Shown here in pieces: positions 1 to 11,718 of a stretch of 64,000 nucleotides of DNA. The stretch is from Taxawa tesnikishii (nom. ined.). Lineage: Eukaryota > Ascomycota > Dothideomycetes > Dothideales. Within the stretch, counting starts at the first letter, position 1, and each line of letters begins with the position of its first letter. A program made the translations under genes and the position numbers. Under the pieces are notes generated by a model that worked only from the letters and a program-made list of their open reading frames with translations, was not told the origin of the DNA and did not search any database. The stretch is taken from the NCBI GenBank assembly GCA_030247885.1, contig JAPDRO010000030.1, forward strand, positions 62,001-126,000. The letters are read 5' to 3'.

Positions 1-1760
1 TAGTATTTACCCTTATAGCTAGGGATCTAGAGGCCCTTTAATATTATCCTCTAGTAGTTATAAGTGTTACTTTTATAACGTTTTCTAAACCTTTCTATAT
101 ATATACTAGTATAAAGTAATTAACTAGCTAGCCTACGTAAATAAATATCTTACTTACTTACTTAGCTAGTTTCTTTATAGCCTTATTAATATACCCTCTA
201 CGTACTTAATTAGTCTTAAAGCTTATAGTTATACTCTTTTTCGAAGTATAGTATAATTCTACTATTTCCTTAAAATAACTATTATTAGTTATAGAGCCTA
301 TAATCCCTTAATAACTAATCTTTTTATTTAAGAACTTCTTAGTTACCTTTATAATCTTTATAAAGTCTCTAAAAGTAGCCGGATTCTTACTATTTAACTA
401 TGCCTTTTAATATACCTTTTCCGACATAAAGGGTACTAGTTTACGTAATAGTAAAGACGCTCGTTCGACTATATTTATATACTTATTTAGTACTCTCTTT
501 TATAGAACCTAGAAGTACTAATAGTATCCTTTCTAGTTCTCTAAAGTTTTACCTTTTTAATCCTTAGCCTTCTTATAAAGAGTAGCTAGTATAAACTTAG
601 TATTCCTTAAATAGTTAATATTATTCTTTTAGTACTTTCGGAGAATTTTTCTCTTTAAACTAGTTTATTTCCTATTTATATAGGAATCTAAAGACTAAAT
701 AAATTTAGTAAGTCCTTTATTTATATACTAAGGAAGAGATTTAATAGACTTCTCTAAAATAGTAAAGTTATTAATATATTACTCTTCTTAGTCTTTAATA
801 AACTAAGTAATATTACTACTAGTAAACCTTAGAGATCTAGTAATATTTAGCCCTAGTAAGTTACTACTAGTAATAAGGCGACGGAGATCTCTAATAAATA
901 AGCCTTACCTTCTACTTATACTAATAAATACCTAAATAGGAGTAGTAAGTTAAACTATAGTAAAAGTAGTCGTAGTTTTACCTTAGCTATTACTAAGAGT
1001 ATAAATAGCTTAACTATTAGACGAGGATATTTCTATAACTAGTAAAAGCTTAGAATTACTATCTAAAGTAAGTCTAGGAATATTATTATAAGTATTAAAT
1101 AGTATAGAATCCTCGTCGAACTAGTGTCTTTTATTAGTAATATAAAAGGTACTAAACGCTTCTTCTTTTCTAAAAGTAATACTTTAAGTAACGTTCTTAA
1201 ATATAGTAAGTTCCGTAGATATTATAGCGTAGTAATAATAATATAGTTTCCGTTATAGTAAAATTTCTAATATTATCTTTAGTAGATAAATATAAATCTT
1301 TATCTAAAGTAATACTATCGTCTCTATCTTTTATAGTAGCTTAGTACCCTATACTTTATTTTTAATTTCCGATAAGGTTTATCTCTAATATAAGTATACC
1401 CTAGTATTTATATAGTTCTCGTATTTTTAGATCTAACTAGGCCTTCGATATTACTTACTCTTATAAGTACGCCTTCGACTCCTTTAATTTAGATACGCTC
1501 CGATTTTAAAATAGAAAGCCTTAAGACGCTAGTTATATAATACCTTATAAGGGTTCCTTATATATTATATTACTAATATAGGAGCTATTTCTAGCCTTTG
1601 AGGTCCTTCGTATCGTCGTAAATACGCGAGTAGTTAAAGGAGTTAATCGTCCTCCTAGTATTAATTAGAACCTTTACTATTCTCTTACTACTTTACGTAC
1701 TTCTTTTATTAACTATTTCCTTAAGGGCTTTGTTTTTCCCCTAGTATAGTTACTAAAAAA
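1..1760 (-). mobile_element. AT-rich fossil DNA, probably interior of an LTR retroelement
   Basis: This is extremely AT-rich DNA with almost no CpA or TpG, so it is heavily RIP-mutated. It directly abuts the LTR-like block at 1761-1987. Read on the minus strand, a stretch near 420-450 resembles a gag-type zinc knuckle, which would suit the gag end of an element starting at that LTR and running off the left edge. The element is broken throughout. The family is not determined and the assignment is weak. Confidence 0.35.
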
Positions 1761-1987
1761 TATAGTAAGGAGAACCCTATATTAGGTTAAGTTAAGACTA
1801 TAAAAGGTAGCTACGTAAGTAGTAATAGAAATAGTAGTTAGTAAGATATAAGATAAGAATAAGATATAAAAAGAATAGTTATTAATTAAATAAGTAACTA
1901 TCTTATATGCGGACTAAATAAGTAAAAATTAAAGGTAGCTTTTACGTAACTAATAACTTATAACTATCTAGTAGCTACCCTACTATA
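1761..1987. repeat. LTR-like block of a second retroelement family (227 bp)
   Basis: It matches the 224-bp insert at 63391-63614 (opposite orientation) along its whole length, and both ends are of the TATA type expected from RIP-mutated TG...CA termini. It is inserted in a family F2 transposon fossil, whose sequence resumes at 1988. Whether it is a solo LTR or one end of an element running left cannot be settled inside this window. Confidence 0.6.
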
Positions 1988-2531
1988 ATAGTATTATAAC
2001 TTATCGTATTAAAGTACGCGCTCTCGATTTAACGAGTTTAAATACTTATAATTTCTAAATAATAAGTCTTAAAGTAATTAAGCTACTTCTTACTAATTAG
2101 TTAAGGAGAAAGTTATAAAGTCCTTAATAACTAGACGCGTTTACGTTAGATTTCTTTAACTATTTATACTACTAGGGTAAGTAAAGCTAAAAAGCTAGTA
2201 CGTATAAGACGTATAATCTATCGAATTAATATCTTTTCTTTTACGTTTAAAAGGATCTACTTAGATTCGTATACTATAAAGCGTAAAGTTTATTTAATTA
2301 TATAATTATATAGAGTATTATAAGGAATATTATATACGTTAGTAGCCTTATAAATAAAAGGGTATTACTTATCTTTTAAAGTATAAAGTATATTCTAAAT
2401 ATTAACTTCTATATAAACTAGTTTACTAGTTATAAAAGTACTTATAACGAGTAATAGTAAAGGTAAAAGATTAAAGGGTTACGTTTTAATAATTTACTAC
2501 TTTACTTAGTTTATTACCTCGTAGTTTACGT
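1988..2531 (-). mobile_element. Family F2 pogo-like transposon fossil, terminal 544 bp
   Basis: It aligns with the last 544 bp of the complete F2 copy at 16245-18093 (from 17550 to its end) and ends in the RIP-altered F2 terminus next to TA. The rest of the element lies beyond the LTR insertion to the left. It is itself inserted at a TA inside the reverse F1 fossil that continues at 2534. Confidence 0.75.
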
Positions 2532-2533
2532 TA

Positions 2534-4050
2534 TACTTTCTTTTACGACTACGCTACTTTATTAACGCCTTAATTAACTTCCGAAGACTTGTAATTTCCC
2601 TTATTTATAACTCTAATTTATAACTTATAATAGCTACGCCTTTAGTAAGCGAATTTATAGTTTATAAAAGAGGTAAGATAAGCAAATCTTTATATAGTTA
2701 TATACGCTTATAAACTAGCGTTATTTACGCCTTTATTTCCTTTAAATTAGCTAGTATTTTAAACTCCTATAAAGTAACTTTTAATAGTACGAGTATTAGC
2801 GTACGAAGTATTATATTAAGCTTCGATAGTATTTACTCTAAGTCGTAAGGAACTAAACTAGCGCCTTTAAAGTTTACTAAGATATTTTCCTTTATAATCG
2901 CCTTATTAAAAGTAATATAAAAGGCTAGTAAGAAGGCTTTTTCTTAACTTATATAGTAGAGTACTATAACTAGCTATTAATCTCTACGTTATATACTTAC
3001 TTTAAGGGGTAAAATAGCCTATATTAAGTAGCTATAATAAGTATAATAAGTATAAGAGTATATAAAGAATAATAATCTTTTATTCTTTATAATAGTTATA
3101 GAAATTATAACTACTATAACTCTTATAACTATTTATAATTAGTAAGTAATATATACTTACTTAACGCGCCTTTATATACGCGTTAAAGTACTTTAACTAC
3201 TTTAAAGTAAGCTTATTTATCGTTTAGTTATTAGTACTAGTTTTAATTACTTAATCGCGAGGTAGGCCGACGTACTAGCTTAATATAAGGACCTTACTAC
3301 TAAAGATAACGAAAGGTAAAATAACTTACTTAGTAGCGTAAATACCTTAGATAATTATAACTTACTTCTAGTTACTTAGTTATATCTTTTAGAATTACTT
3401 TATTTCTTAGAGCCTATAAAGACTATTTAAGCGTTAATTATACTTATTATAAACCTAGACTTATTAAAGTTATATATATCTTTATCTAAGATATTATACT
3501 TCTTCTTTATCTTTTAACTAACTTAAACTAGAGCGTTATAATGCGTACGTCTTCGTTTAAGGCTTACTAATAATCGTATAAATAACTATATTAAAGCTTA
3601 ACTTCCTTAGTACGCGTCTTAAACTTATCTACTTAGTACTTACTAATAGGTCCTTTACTATATATAGTAAGTAAATCGTTAGCTATTTCTTTTACTATAG
3701 TCTTTATAGTACTTATTTCTTATAAGTTTAACTTAAGTATATATACTACTATTACTTCCTCTTTTATTTTCTTTAGCTTCTTTAAGTTAAACTTATAGTT
3801 ATATTATACGAGCTTTTTATCGCGTAATTATCTTAGTATTATTTAGGGGATATTATATACCTTAGACGCGTATTTTATACTATTAAGAGAAGTTACTTAA
3901 GTAGCCTTAATAGTAAGGTATAATATACCTTTATTATAAGTAAATTACGCGTTATATCGTAATAGTATTATTATAATAGTTTATAATAGTTACGATATTA
4001 GTAAGGGGTAGCTACTTAGTAGAAAGTAGCTACTTAGTAATAAAATATGT
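2534..4050 (-). mobile_element. Family F1 pogo-like transposon fossil, reverse, 1517-bp part
   Basis: It carries the same sequence as the F1 copies at 25232-27076 and 38002-39846 but in the opposite direction, ending at 4050 with an ACGT-type terminus followed by TA. F1 is 1845 bp, so about 328 bp should lie to the left of the F2 insertion and outside or beyond the LTR element. It is heavily RIP-mutated with stops in every frame. Confidence 0.75.
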
Positions 4051-4052
4051 TA

Positions 4053-4518
4053 AGCCTTGAATTAATTAAGTTAAGACTTACTAATTAGTTAAGGAGAAAG
4101 TAATAGTCTCTTTAATAACTATATATATACGCGTTAGATTTCCTTAGCTATTTATATAATTAATATAAGTAAAGTAAAAAAGCTAATATATATAAGATAT
4201 ATAATTTATTAAACTAAAGTCTTTTCTTTTATATTTAAAAGGATTTATTACAATTTACGCGTAATAGCGCGTAAAGTTTAGCTAGCTATACGATTATATA
4301 AAGTATAATAAGGTATATTAAATACGTAAGTAGTAATTTATATCTTTATAAATTCTTTTTATTTAAGGTAGAAATAGTATTTTAAATATTAGCCTTAGTA
4401 TAAGATAGTTTATTAGGCATAAGAGTATCTATTACTTATAGTAGTAAGATTAGAAGGTAAGAAGGTTACATTTCGGTAGTATACTACCCCGTCTAGTGCA
4501 TTACCCCGCGGTTTACGT
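4053..4518 (-). mobile_element. Family F2 fossil, terminal 466 bp
   Basis: The sequence resumes F2 at the point matching about 17627 of the copy at 16245-18093 and runs to the clean F2 terminus (GCGGTTTACGT) with TA at 4519-4520. The reverse F1 fossil to its left is inserted at a TA in this element. Confidence 0.7.
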
Positions 4519-4520
4519 TA

Positions 4521-4620
4521 CCCGACTTAGACTAATTTTCTGCTTCTAAGGGCTTCTAGTTACCTAAAGAAGTTTAAGTGATTAATACCCCTACCTAATT
4601 TGTTACCCCGCGGACTACGT
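4521..4620. mobile_element. Terminal stub of a diverged pogo-like element
   Basis: It ends CCCCGCGGACTACGT followed by TA, related to but distinct from the F2 terminus. A GGGGTA motif is repeated with an 18-bp period on the minus strand, as in the other element ends here. It marks the left border of the gene island. Confidence 0.5.
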
Positions 4621-4622
4621 TA

Positions 4623-4869
4623 ACAATATCACTCCAACAACGCCCTCGCACTATCTCGCCAGTCCATTGATTAATCATAACATTCGTCCACCCTCTACAC
4701 CTTCTACAAGGCCCTCTCTCATGAAACCCCGATCACGAACCCAAATCATGCCCCCGCCCCCCTTTCCACCCATTCTCTCCCTTCATCCAACCCTCCCCTC
4801 GCTTCGCTCAGTTCCCTCACTACATCCACAAAGCGCCCACCCTTTGTAAGGTTGGACTGTACATAATGA
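4623..4869. other. No recognised feature
   Basis: GC-normal sequence rich in CCT/CCC tracts. I see no convincing coding frame. Confidence 0.4.
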
Positions 4870-5900
4870 TCATATTTCCATCGCATCGAATATTGCGCCG
4901 AAGATCCCAATGGCTGAGAGCACTTGAGGCAAATCTCGGAATAGTCGGAATCGAGGGTCGAAGTTGTCCCAATGTCGGAAGCCAAGGTAGTCGGTGAACC
5001 CATCAGCAAGTACCAAGATTCCCGCGAGCCACGGAAGGGCAGTAGGAGACACTATAGTTTTCAACAGCGCATTCACAAACGTGATAGCCCCAAGGATGTT
5101 CTTGTGATAACTGTAGCATGGGACCAGGGTGGTCGACAGGCACCAAAAAATCCGTGCGCAAGAGTAAGGCAGAACACGGCAGCATTGGTATAGGGCATTG
5201 CAGCTGAGCGGAAATGTGGCCCGTATTCGGGATCGTCATTGTCGTGTATTTCGAGCAGAGTCTTTGCAATAACCTCAAACTGAAATTGCGGGGCCAGTAG
5301 AGAGGATTGTTGTGCGGTAGAATCTCTTCCATGTGTCTCTGTTGAACTAACGGCTTCGTATTGTGCAAGGGAAGCGGTGCCTTCGTCTAAGCTTGTGTTG
5401 GCACTAACGTCAGAGTTGGCAGACTGCCGCCGTCGTTCTACCATCGTTACTTCAACATATCTTAAAAGCTCAAGGGGCAACGTGGATCGGGGACTCTTCC
5501 GGGAAAGTATAGCACCAGCCCGGCTACACAAAATCAAATGCAGCATAGCGAAACGATCGCGAGCCAGGGTGCCAGGATCAACCGGTTCGAAGTATCTCCG
5601 AATCCTCCATGAGAGAGTTGCTTCTAGTAGCAAAATAACTGCAAGGACCAATAGCGATGTCAATCGAAGTTCAAAAGGACCAAGACAAGTAGCCAGGACC
5701 GTAGCGCCAATGAGGATCAGTGATGTTTCCAATATCTCTGCTTGGATCAAGCGGCCGAGAAGCTGAGCATGCCGCACAACCTGTTCAGCATTTGGCCGCT
5801 CGACAACCCAGATGTTTTCATCCTCCTCATTCCGTCGCCTAAAATTGACGTCACTTTGCCTTGACCATATGCAATTATCTTGTACTACTCGATGAGCGCA
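4870..5900 (-). pseudogene. Unrecognised membrane protein gene, incomplete or broken
   Basis: A minus-strand frame is open from about 5900 to 5073 without any ATG; the apparent start at 5777 is a GTG. It codes for a charged stretch, then two hydrophobic segments (LILIGATVLATCLG and LLVLAVILLL), then a polar middle part rich in Ser/Gln. A second frame, offset by one base, continues to a stop at 4870 with another hydrophobic segment (ALPWLAGILVLADG). The two could be joined by a 77-bp GTG...AAG intron in frame, or by a frameshift; neither is certain. The missing start codon implies upstream exons that I cannot place, or decay. I do not recognise the family. Confidence 0.4.
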
Positions 5901-7670
5901 TGATCAGATTATACTGCCATCTACTCTCCTAGGCTGAAGGCAGACTACATGCATAATTTAGGCCCCTTCCTGCTTACTGCTGCGGCTAAGCTGTACCGGA
6001 ACCAAGGAATAGAAGCTGAAGACACAACTAACACATCTATGTGTGGACGCCATACATCTGAAGACATATCTAGTAGACAAGGCTAAAGCGCCACAAATCT
6101 CCACCGTTGACTATACGCGAGACTAGTGAGCAAAGCGGAAAGCGTTGTGGGGTGCGGCTCGCCCCGTGCCGTTTCGGAACTCCTTGCATTCCAAGCTGCA
6201 AGGCTGAGCCGCAATTTGGCAAAACAAGTGGATACAACAACGAGCGCGAGGCGTGGAAGCGGCATAGATTTTGTTGTAAAGGGACGCAAGCCACACGTCC
6301 ACAGCTGAAGAAAGGCGTCTGAGTTTCACTATCACCTGCATGCTAGGAAGTTGCTCGTACACCACATTGAATAAGGGGTTTCCCTTTTGGTTCGATTTAT
6401 GGACATGAACGAGCGCTTTCGCGTAGCGTATGCGTCGCCCACGCGGACCTCCGTTACTGCTAGCGCTCGTGCTTTGCGGCACACTGCATCCAGTCTGACG
6501 CTGTGGCGCACCCTTTGCGCGTGACTCCTCTCCTGCACCGAGGATACAGGACGGTTCACCGGCTGCTTCACCGCCTACCCATCGTTTCAGGATATGCCTG
6601 CGTATGTTTCGATTAACGTATACAACGAGGTTAGTCAGTAGTAGGTATAGTACTAGAACCTTCAGGTCTTGTTCCGTCCTCTTCCCTGTTGGCATCTTTG
6701 CTGCGGTGATTAAGCATACGCCGAATCCGAAACAAAGTGGGCAGAACTGACGCTGAAATTTGGATGTAAGGCGAGCGATCCGTAGGGTTCGCTGGATCAA
6801 GATAGAGGCTGCCCAACTGTAGCTTGTGTGCGTTGAGACTTCTTGCAAAACCAGATAGGTACGTTTCTAATTGAGGTTCATGATCTGTCAATACTTGTCA
6901 GGCGGTCGACTTAGTTCGATATTCCCGATGGACAGTCTTCCAAAACTTCGGCAAGGGTAGTTATGAAATTGCAGCGACGGGTAGCGAATATAGGCCCCTT
7001 GAATAGTAGCAGAGCAAGGAAAGAGATGTACTAGACTGCGGTGTAACGGTAAGGGCTTAAAGCGTCTTAACAGCTTCAAAGCGTTCTTAGAACAACCGTA
7101 ATATCCTAGAGCAGTTTTGATGCATCGACAGATTTAACTCTATGACCCAAACAACCACCGCCGGAGCTAGACGTGGTCTTAGGCCCTTACCGCGGTGCAG
7201 AGACGAGTATGTACCACTTAAGCAATACGACTATATCCGTCCACCTAGTGCTTTGAAACTCGCGTAGGGCGTACTCATCTTCCTAGTAGTATCTAGTCTC
7301 GGCATTGTGGAAGGGACTGGTTCTAGTTTGCACGTAGACGAGAAAGTCGGACGCGGCAAATGCACTATCTTCCACACTCCGCTCTATGTCTACGCGCAGA
7401 TCGTTTTCCTAGACCTCCCATTTAGCGGTCAAAGTACACCACGCTTGATTCTACGTGTCGGAAATTGCTATCTCGACCGAAGGAAAACGTAGGGTAAGTA
7501 CGGCTACGCCTAAACCACTAACGACGCATCTATGCCTAGCCGCCGCTTGCCTTATGTCCAATTGTGGCATTCTGTCGCATCGTCGCAGCTTAAGTCGTAC
7601 TAGCGTCGAATTGCAGAGCTGTTATGCATGGTAGAAGCGACCATTCACTAGCTAATGGTGTTATAGGCCC
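5901..7670. other. Island DNA without a recognisable gene
   Basis: GC-normal sequence with only short frames. The longest (6123-6848, minus) begins with TTG and has a composition unlike protein. A minus-strand frame at 6631-6891 has plausible amino-acid content but no ATG and may be a stray exon. No repeats or RNA genes were recognised. Confidence 0.4.
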
Positions 7671-8690
7671 TTACTCCGCGGTCCGTTTGCTCCCCACTCG
7701 GGGCTCGTCATGAGCATTAACATCGCCAAGCTCCCGCATTACCGGATGATCTAGAGCTTGCTCCGCCGTGCACCGAGCGTAGGTAGACGCATCCAATATT
7801 CTAGATATCAAATGCTCCGCCGACTCTCGTAAAGACCCCGCCAACTTTTGTTGGATAGAATGATGCTAAAGTCTGGCTTTGGCTTATATATCTATTAATT
7901 TCTCCATGTTTACTCTAGGGTCTGCTGGGAATCCGCGCCATGGATTCTAGGCGCGCTTCCAGCTAAGACGACCGATGAGGATCTCGTAGGCGACGCAGCT
8001 AAGAGTCCATATGTCGACTAGTTTGCCATACGATGAGTGTTTTATTTCCATCTCCGGTACAGAATAGCTAACTATGCCGCCGAAGCCGAGCGATGAATCG
8101 ATCCAGTCTAGAGGGCTGTCGGAATGGACACGCATAGCTTGACCCAGGTCCAAAATGGCTGCTTATGGGGGTCCTGAGAGACTACGCCAAGGTTTGGTGG
8201 TTTGATATCTCGGTGCACATAGCCTTTACTATGCAACGCGGTAAGACCCTTCAACACTTACTTAATGAGAATGAGGCGCTTTCGCGATTCCTACGGACTA
8301 GAAGGTTGTGTGAGAGTCAATCTGTACCAATCGTACTAGGCTAATAAAGTCCAGACCAGGTACACTTCGGCGTGGCTTGTCGCAAAAGCTATACAGCTTC
8401 TCAGGGTCGATGAGTTCCTTGAACCGAAGGACGTCTCTAGCATCCGTTGATGTCCTTGTACAGTTAGACTTCAGTCAAACTTTTTCTGCCTATGTCCGGC
8501 TTTTGAAGCTAAGTCGTTTGAAAGCTGCCATTGTGCCATCTGAGTGGGATGCAGCGTGTATGAGGGTCTGTTTACTACCTTCTCCGGCTGTACTACGAAG
8601 TGTCCATTCGCCGAGTTTTGTGTCAGCGTCTGATGGGGTCGCAGATGTGAGACGATGGGGCGTAGGAGCGTGAAGGCAATCCTAGAAGTA
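7671..8690 (-). pseudogene. Serine/threonine protein kinase pseudogene
   Basis: The minus strand codes, in order, for a glycine-loop-like GEGS stretch and a lysine (AAFKRL) near 8570-8500, the catalytic loop HRDIKPPN near 8200, a DLG triad (normally DFG) near 8150, an APE-like PEME with DIWTLSCVAYEIL near 8050-7980, and the C-lobe motif ARCTAEQALDHP near 7760, ending at a TAA at 7671-7673. This is the order of a protein kinase domain that would phosphorylate Ser/Thr. The frame changes between the catalytic loop and the DLG segment, and several stops interrupt the N-lobe and C-lobe, so it is dead. No start codon can be chosen. Confidence 0.75.
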
Positions 8691-9059
8691 AGCTTTTAGT
8701 TCTGCTTCGAAGCTCTCTTTGGCCTTGGCTATAGACTGGATGGTGTAGTTGAACCTATAACGAAGGGTTCCGAAGTGTAGGATTTGCGAGGGTTTGTCTA
8801 GCGCCCTCCGCGCGCCATAGTGCAGCTCCTAGTCGCTAACAGCCAAGGAGCGCATAGCTGTAACGCAAAACATGCCAGAAGGCCTGTCAAATGAGAATGA
8901 TTCCGACGTATGCCGCTTCGTCTCGTTCTATCAAGTGAGAGTAAAAGATCGACACCGATGGGTGAAGCTATCACATTTGCTGCCTGCAGCTCGTCCGGCG
9001 CGCCAACCTACAAGTTGATACTTCAGAGTAGTTTGCAACGAGAACATATAGCAACCTGT
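8691..9059. other. No recognised feature
   Basis: GC-normal spacer between the kinase relic and the next minus-strand frame. Nothing recognisable on either strand. Confidence 0.4.
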
Positions 9060-9446
9060 TCAGATCATAGTGGCTGAGGAAGGTGACGCATCGCGCTCTG
9101 CATCGGTTGTGGAGCTAAAGCTTGGGCTGCATGACGTTGAGTGAAGACGATTCTGTTGATCATCTATGATCATAAAAGCGCGATGGTACCGGTATTCCCT
9201 AGACTGATCCAAGACAGCGTCGCACACTTGACTGAAAGCTTGTCTTGCCTCGTCGTTGAGAAGTGTAAGTCTGGCAAAGTCGTGCTTCGGCCGCAGTGTA
9301 TCCAGTGTAGCGACGTCGGGAAGTGGGAGTGGCGACTGTGACTGCTCTTCAGCCAGCGCCTGCATGTCGTCGACAGCAGACGAAGCATCTTGCTGCGTGT
9401 TTGGCTGGGTGTCGCCGCCGACATTGGCAAAGACGTTGTGGTCCAT
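9060..9446 (-). CDS. Hypothetical 128-residue protein
   Basis: An ATG-started frame on the minus strand reading MDHNVFANVGGD at its start, acidic and Gln/Ser-rich, with a more structured central part (LLNDEARQAFSQVCDAVLDQ). It has no signal peptide or membrane segment. The composition is plausible for a small nuclear or cytoplasmic protein, but I recognise no domain, and it could equally be one exon of a larger or decayed gene. Confidence 0.35.
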   Translation of the reverse strand: MDHNVFANVGGDTQPNTQQDASSAVDDMQALAEEQSQSPLPLPDVATLDTLRPKHDFARLTLLNDEARQAFSQVCDAVLDQSREYRYHRAFMIIDDQQNRLHSTSCSPSFSSTTDAERDASPSSATMI

Positions 9447-9740
9447 TTCTCTGCGCGCTGTTACACATTAGCATTGGCGTGACCGCGATAGGCTTTGCAA
9501 GACTGTCAAGGCGAGTAAACGGTGAAATGCGACATAGAATGATCCTGACGAGGCCACAGCTTGGCTTGTTTCTGGTGTTGGCAGGACCCATCAGGAGCCA
9601 GATGTGCTGCCTGCTACTAGTATCATGATCTCATCTGTTCCTGACAGCCGCCCCGCGACTCACACCTCCGCTACCGGCAATCATGCGCTCCTGGCCACGC
9701 CAGTGCCTAACGGACAGATGACACCCGCCGCCAAGCGACC

Positions 9741-10601
9741 ATGGCGACTGAATACCATCTCGACACCCCCTCACCGCTGTTACCAAAGGCCCCCAAACCA
9801 CCAACATTGCCGTCCTTGACCGAAACCAACGATGCGCCATCCGCAACCACACCGCCTTCCGCACCCTCCTCTCCCGCCCTCCTGACGCCGTCGCCTCTGC
9901 TCTCCCCGGGCGCATACATGGCCCAGCTGTCATCAACAAACGCACCAGAATACTCTCGTCTATAGCCTCCGTCTCGCCCAGCACCAATCAAAGATCCGCA
10001 GCGCCTGTCTCACAGCGACCTCGTCACCTACTTCGCTTCGCTACTGACTGCACCCGCCAACGTCGTCGACTATCATGACGCGGATTTTGGGAAGAAGGTA
10101 CGCTTAGCCTTCAACGTGTCAAGAGTGCGACAGGCTGTTCGGGAGAGCAAATACGGCAAAGAGACTGCAACACGTTGGAAGCGTGGGTTCATGCCCATGG
10201 AAGAGCGCAAGGCGTATGCGGAAAGGCAGAAGAAGGTTCTGGAGATGTACGATGCCGGTCTCACAGATAGCTCAGAAAGCGAAAGCGATGAGGACAGGCT
10301 GGCCAAAAGTGAAAACAAGTCGCTCGTGGAAATCGATGAACCGTCGCATACAAACACCAAAGGGCACGCCATGACCACGGCCTCCGCAACGGGATTACAA
10401 ACACCAAGGTCAGCAGGCTCATCGCAGGATCATAAGGCTGCGGCAGTGATGTCACATCCGCCGGAGCCCCGAGGTCAGAAGCGATCATACTCCGCGCTAG
10501 AATGGGAAGATGATAAGGGTGTCTCCCCGAAAAGGGTGCGAAAGTTCATTCATCTATCTAGACGCCACGACTGGAGCCACCATGGAGGCTCCGCAGTATG
10601 A
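9741..10601 (+). pseudogene. Hypothetical Pro-rich/basic protein with one internal TAG
   Basis: One reading frame runs from the ATG at 9741 (good context, gaccATGG) to a stop at 10601, interrupted only by a TAG at 9963-9965. The first 74 codons are Pro/Ser/Thr-rich. The part after the TAG contains a predicted globular stretch (SDLVTYFASLLTAPANVVDY), a basic helix (EERKAYAERQKKVLEMYDAG), an acidic serine patch (SSESESDEDR) and a C-terminal basic motif (PKRVRK) that could be a nuclear signal. A CAG-to-TAG change, which is a CpA-to-TpA transition of the RIP type, would account for the stop; a 53-bp intron over the TAG would leave the wrong frame. Function unknown. Confidence 0.5.
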
Positions 10602-10868
10602 TACCTGTTCACTGTCAGAATATGCCATCCGCCGCTTCGCCTCTAACCACAACAAAGTTGTAATTAGTTTGGCATCCTGCGCAGTATGTTCCCCCATGGT
10701 ACGCAGACCCTAGGATATATACTTTATCCCAGACTGCCCCTCACTGTATTCTACAGGAATGTTCACCTCTTGGCGTGGGGCAGTGTCCCTCCCATAATCT
10801 CCCCACGCGCTTTCGTTCACGTCGCGTCGTCCACGTCCCTCTAGTCTCTATTACAAAACTCACGGATT
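10602..10868. other. No recognised feature
   Basis: Short GC-normal spacer downstream of the Pro-rich relic; nothing recognised. Confidence 0.4.
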
Positions 10869-11020
10869 GTTTAGCTGTCCTCCTCTCTGCGACAGGGCGG
10901 CGCTAACCCATATCTTGGCACTAAGGCGACTGACCAACCCCCAACCGTAAGGACGGCGGCATGATGGATAAGGGATCCAGGAAGGACGACAACACTAGCT
11001 GTCTTCATGGTGGTAACATT
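10869..11020. repeat. Diverged dispersed repeat, copy A
   Basis: This stretch aligns with 47186-47345 in the same orientation over about 150 bp, sharing blocks such as GCGGCGCT, GCGGCATGAT and AGCTGTC, with many differences between them. The minus-strand translations of both copies are also weakly alike. It may be a remnant of an old mobile element or of a duplicated gene. Confidence 0.45.
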
Positions 11021-11194
11021 GACGAGGATGACAACGTAACCGAGCCGAGAAATGGGAATTGAGAAGCTCTTGCGGACAAAACGAGGGCCGATGACATCCA
11101 TGTGTTGTTGACCTCAGATTGACGAGAATTTCTTGTACACGGCGCGCAAAGGGGAGGAGGGGGACCCTTTGTGTGAAACGGAACACGTTCGCTG

Positions 11195-11585
11195 ATGGAA
11201 AAGGTTCGCTACAGTTTCTTCCTCAATGCCGGCTCCATGCTCATGCGTTCGTCCCTAGAGACGCTGGAATTCGTTAACCGAGTCCGCGAGTACGGCGAAG
11301 CAAAACAAGGACTCTCGGAACAAGACTGCATGCGCGACGCGATTGAATTGGGTTACGAAACAACAGAATCTGGTCGGAGCGGCCTAGCAGGCTAGGCAAG
11401 CCAACACGTAAAATTCCTTCCTTAGGGCAAGACCAACGCGTTTCCGGAAGAGATTTAGTGCGTTGATGGCGACGACGGCGTATAGAGACCAGGCATCCTT
11501 GCAATACACTTTGCAGGTGCGTAGGCGCACGTTCAGGATGAGGATCCCACCGGGTCCTTGATAAGGAGTTATGCAAATCGTATCA
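11195..11585 (+). pseudogene. GT34 (galactosyl/mannosyltransferase) C-terminal relic
   Basis: The frame contains FFLNAGSMLMRSSLETLEFVN with a following LSEQDCMRDAI, then a second block (NAFPEEI, then GILAIHFAGA and AHVQDEDPTG). These are the conserved C-terminal blocks of the GMA12/MNN10 family, GT34, which are Golgi type II transferases that add galactose or mannose to glycans. The two blocks lie in different frames, and the second holds three TAG stops, at least two of them where the family has Trp, so TGG-to-TAG changes are likely. The N-terminal membrane anchor and the DxD region are not found upstream. Confidence 0.7.
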
Positions 11586-11718
11586 AAGGACTTGTTCATG
11601 GTCTAAAGAGGTTCGGCATTTAATACAACAAGAGATTAATCCTGTGGTTTTTTGGACATGACGCAAGGTGACCATGACTAGTAGCTATGAACCAATCGAG
11701 TGATGACAAAGAACAGGT

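Noticed and set aside
6123-6848. 241-codon open frame on the minus strand
   Set aside because: It starts with TTG, has a composition unlike protein and overlaps other equally open frames; no family block is visible.
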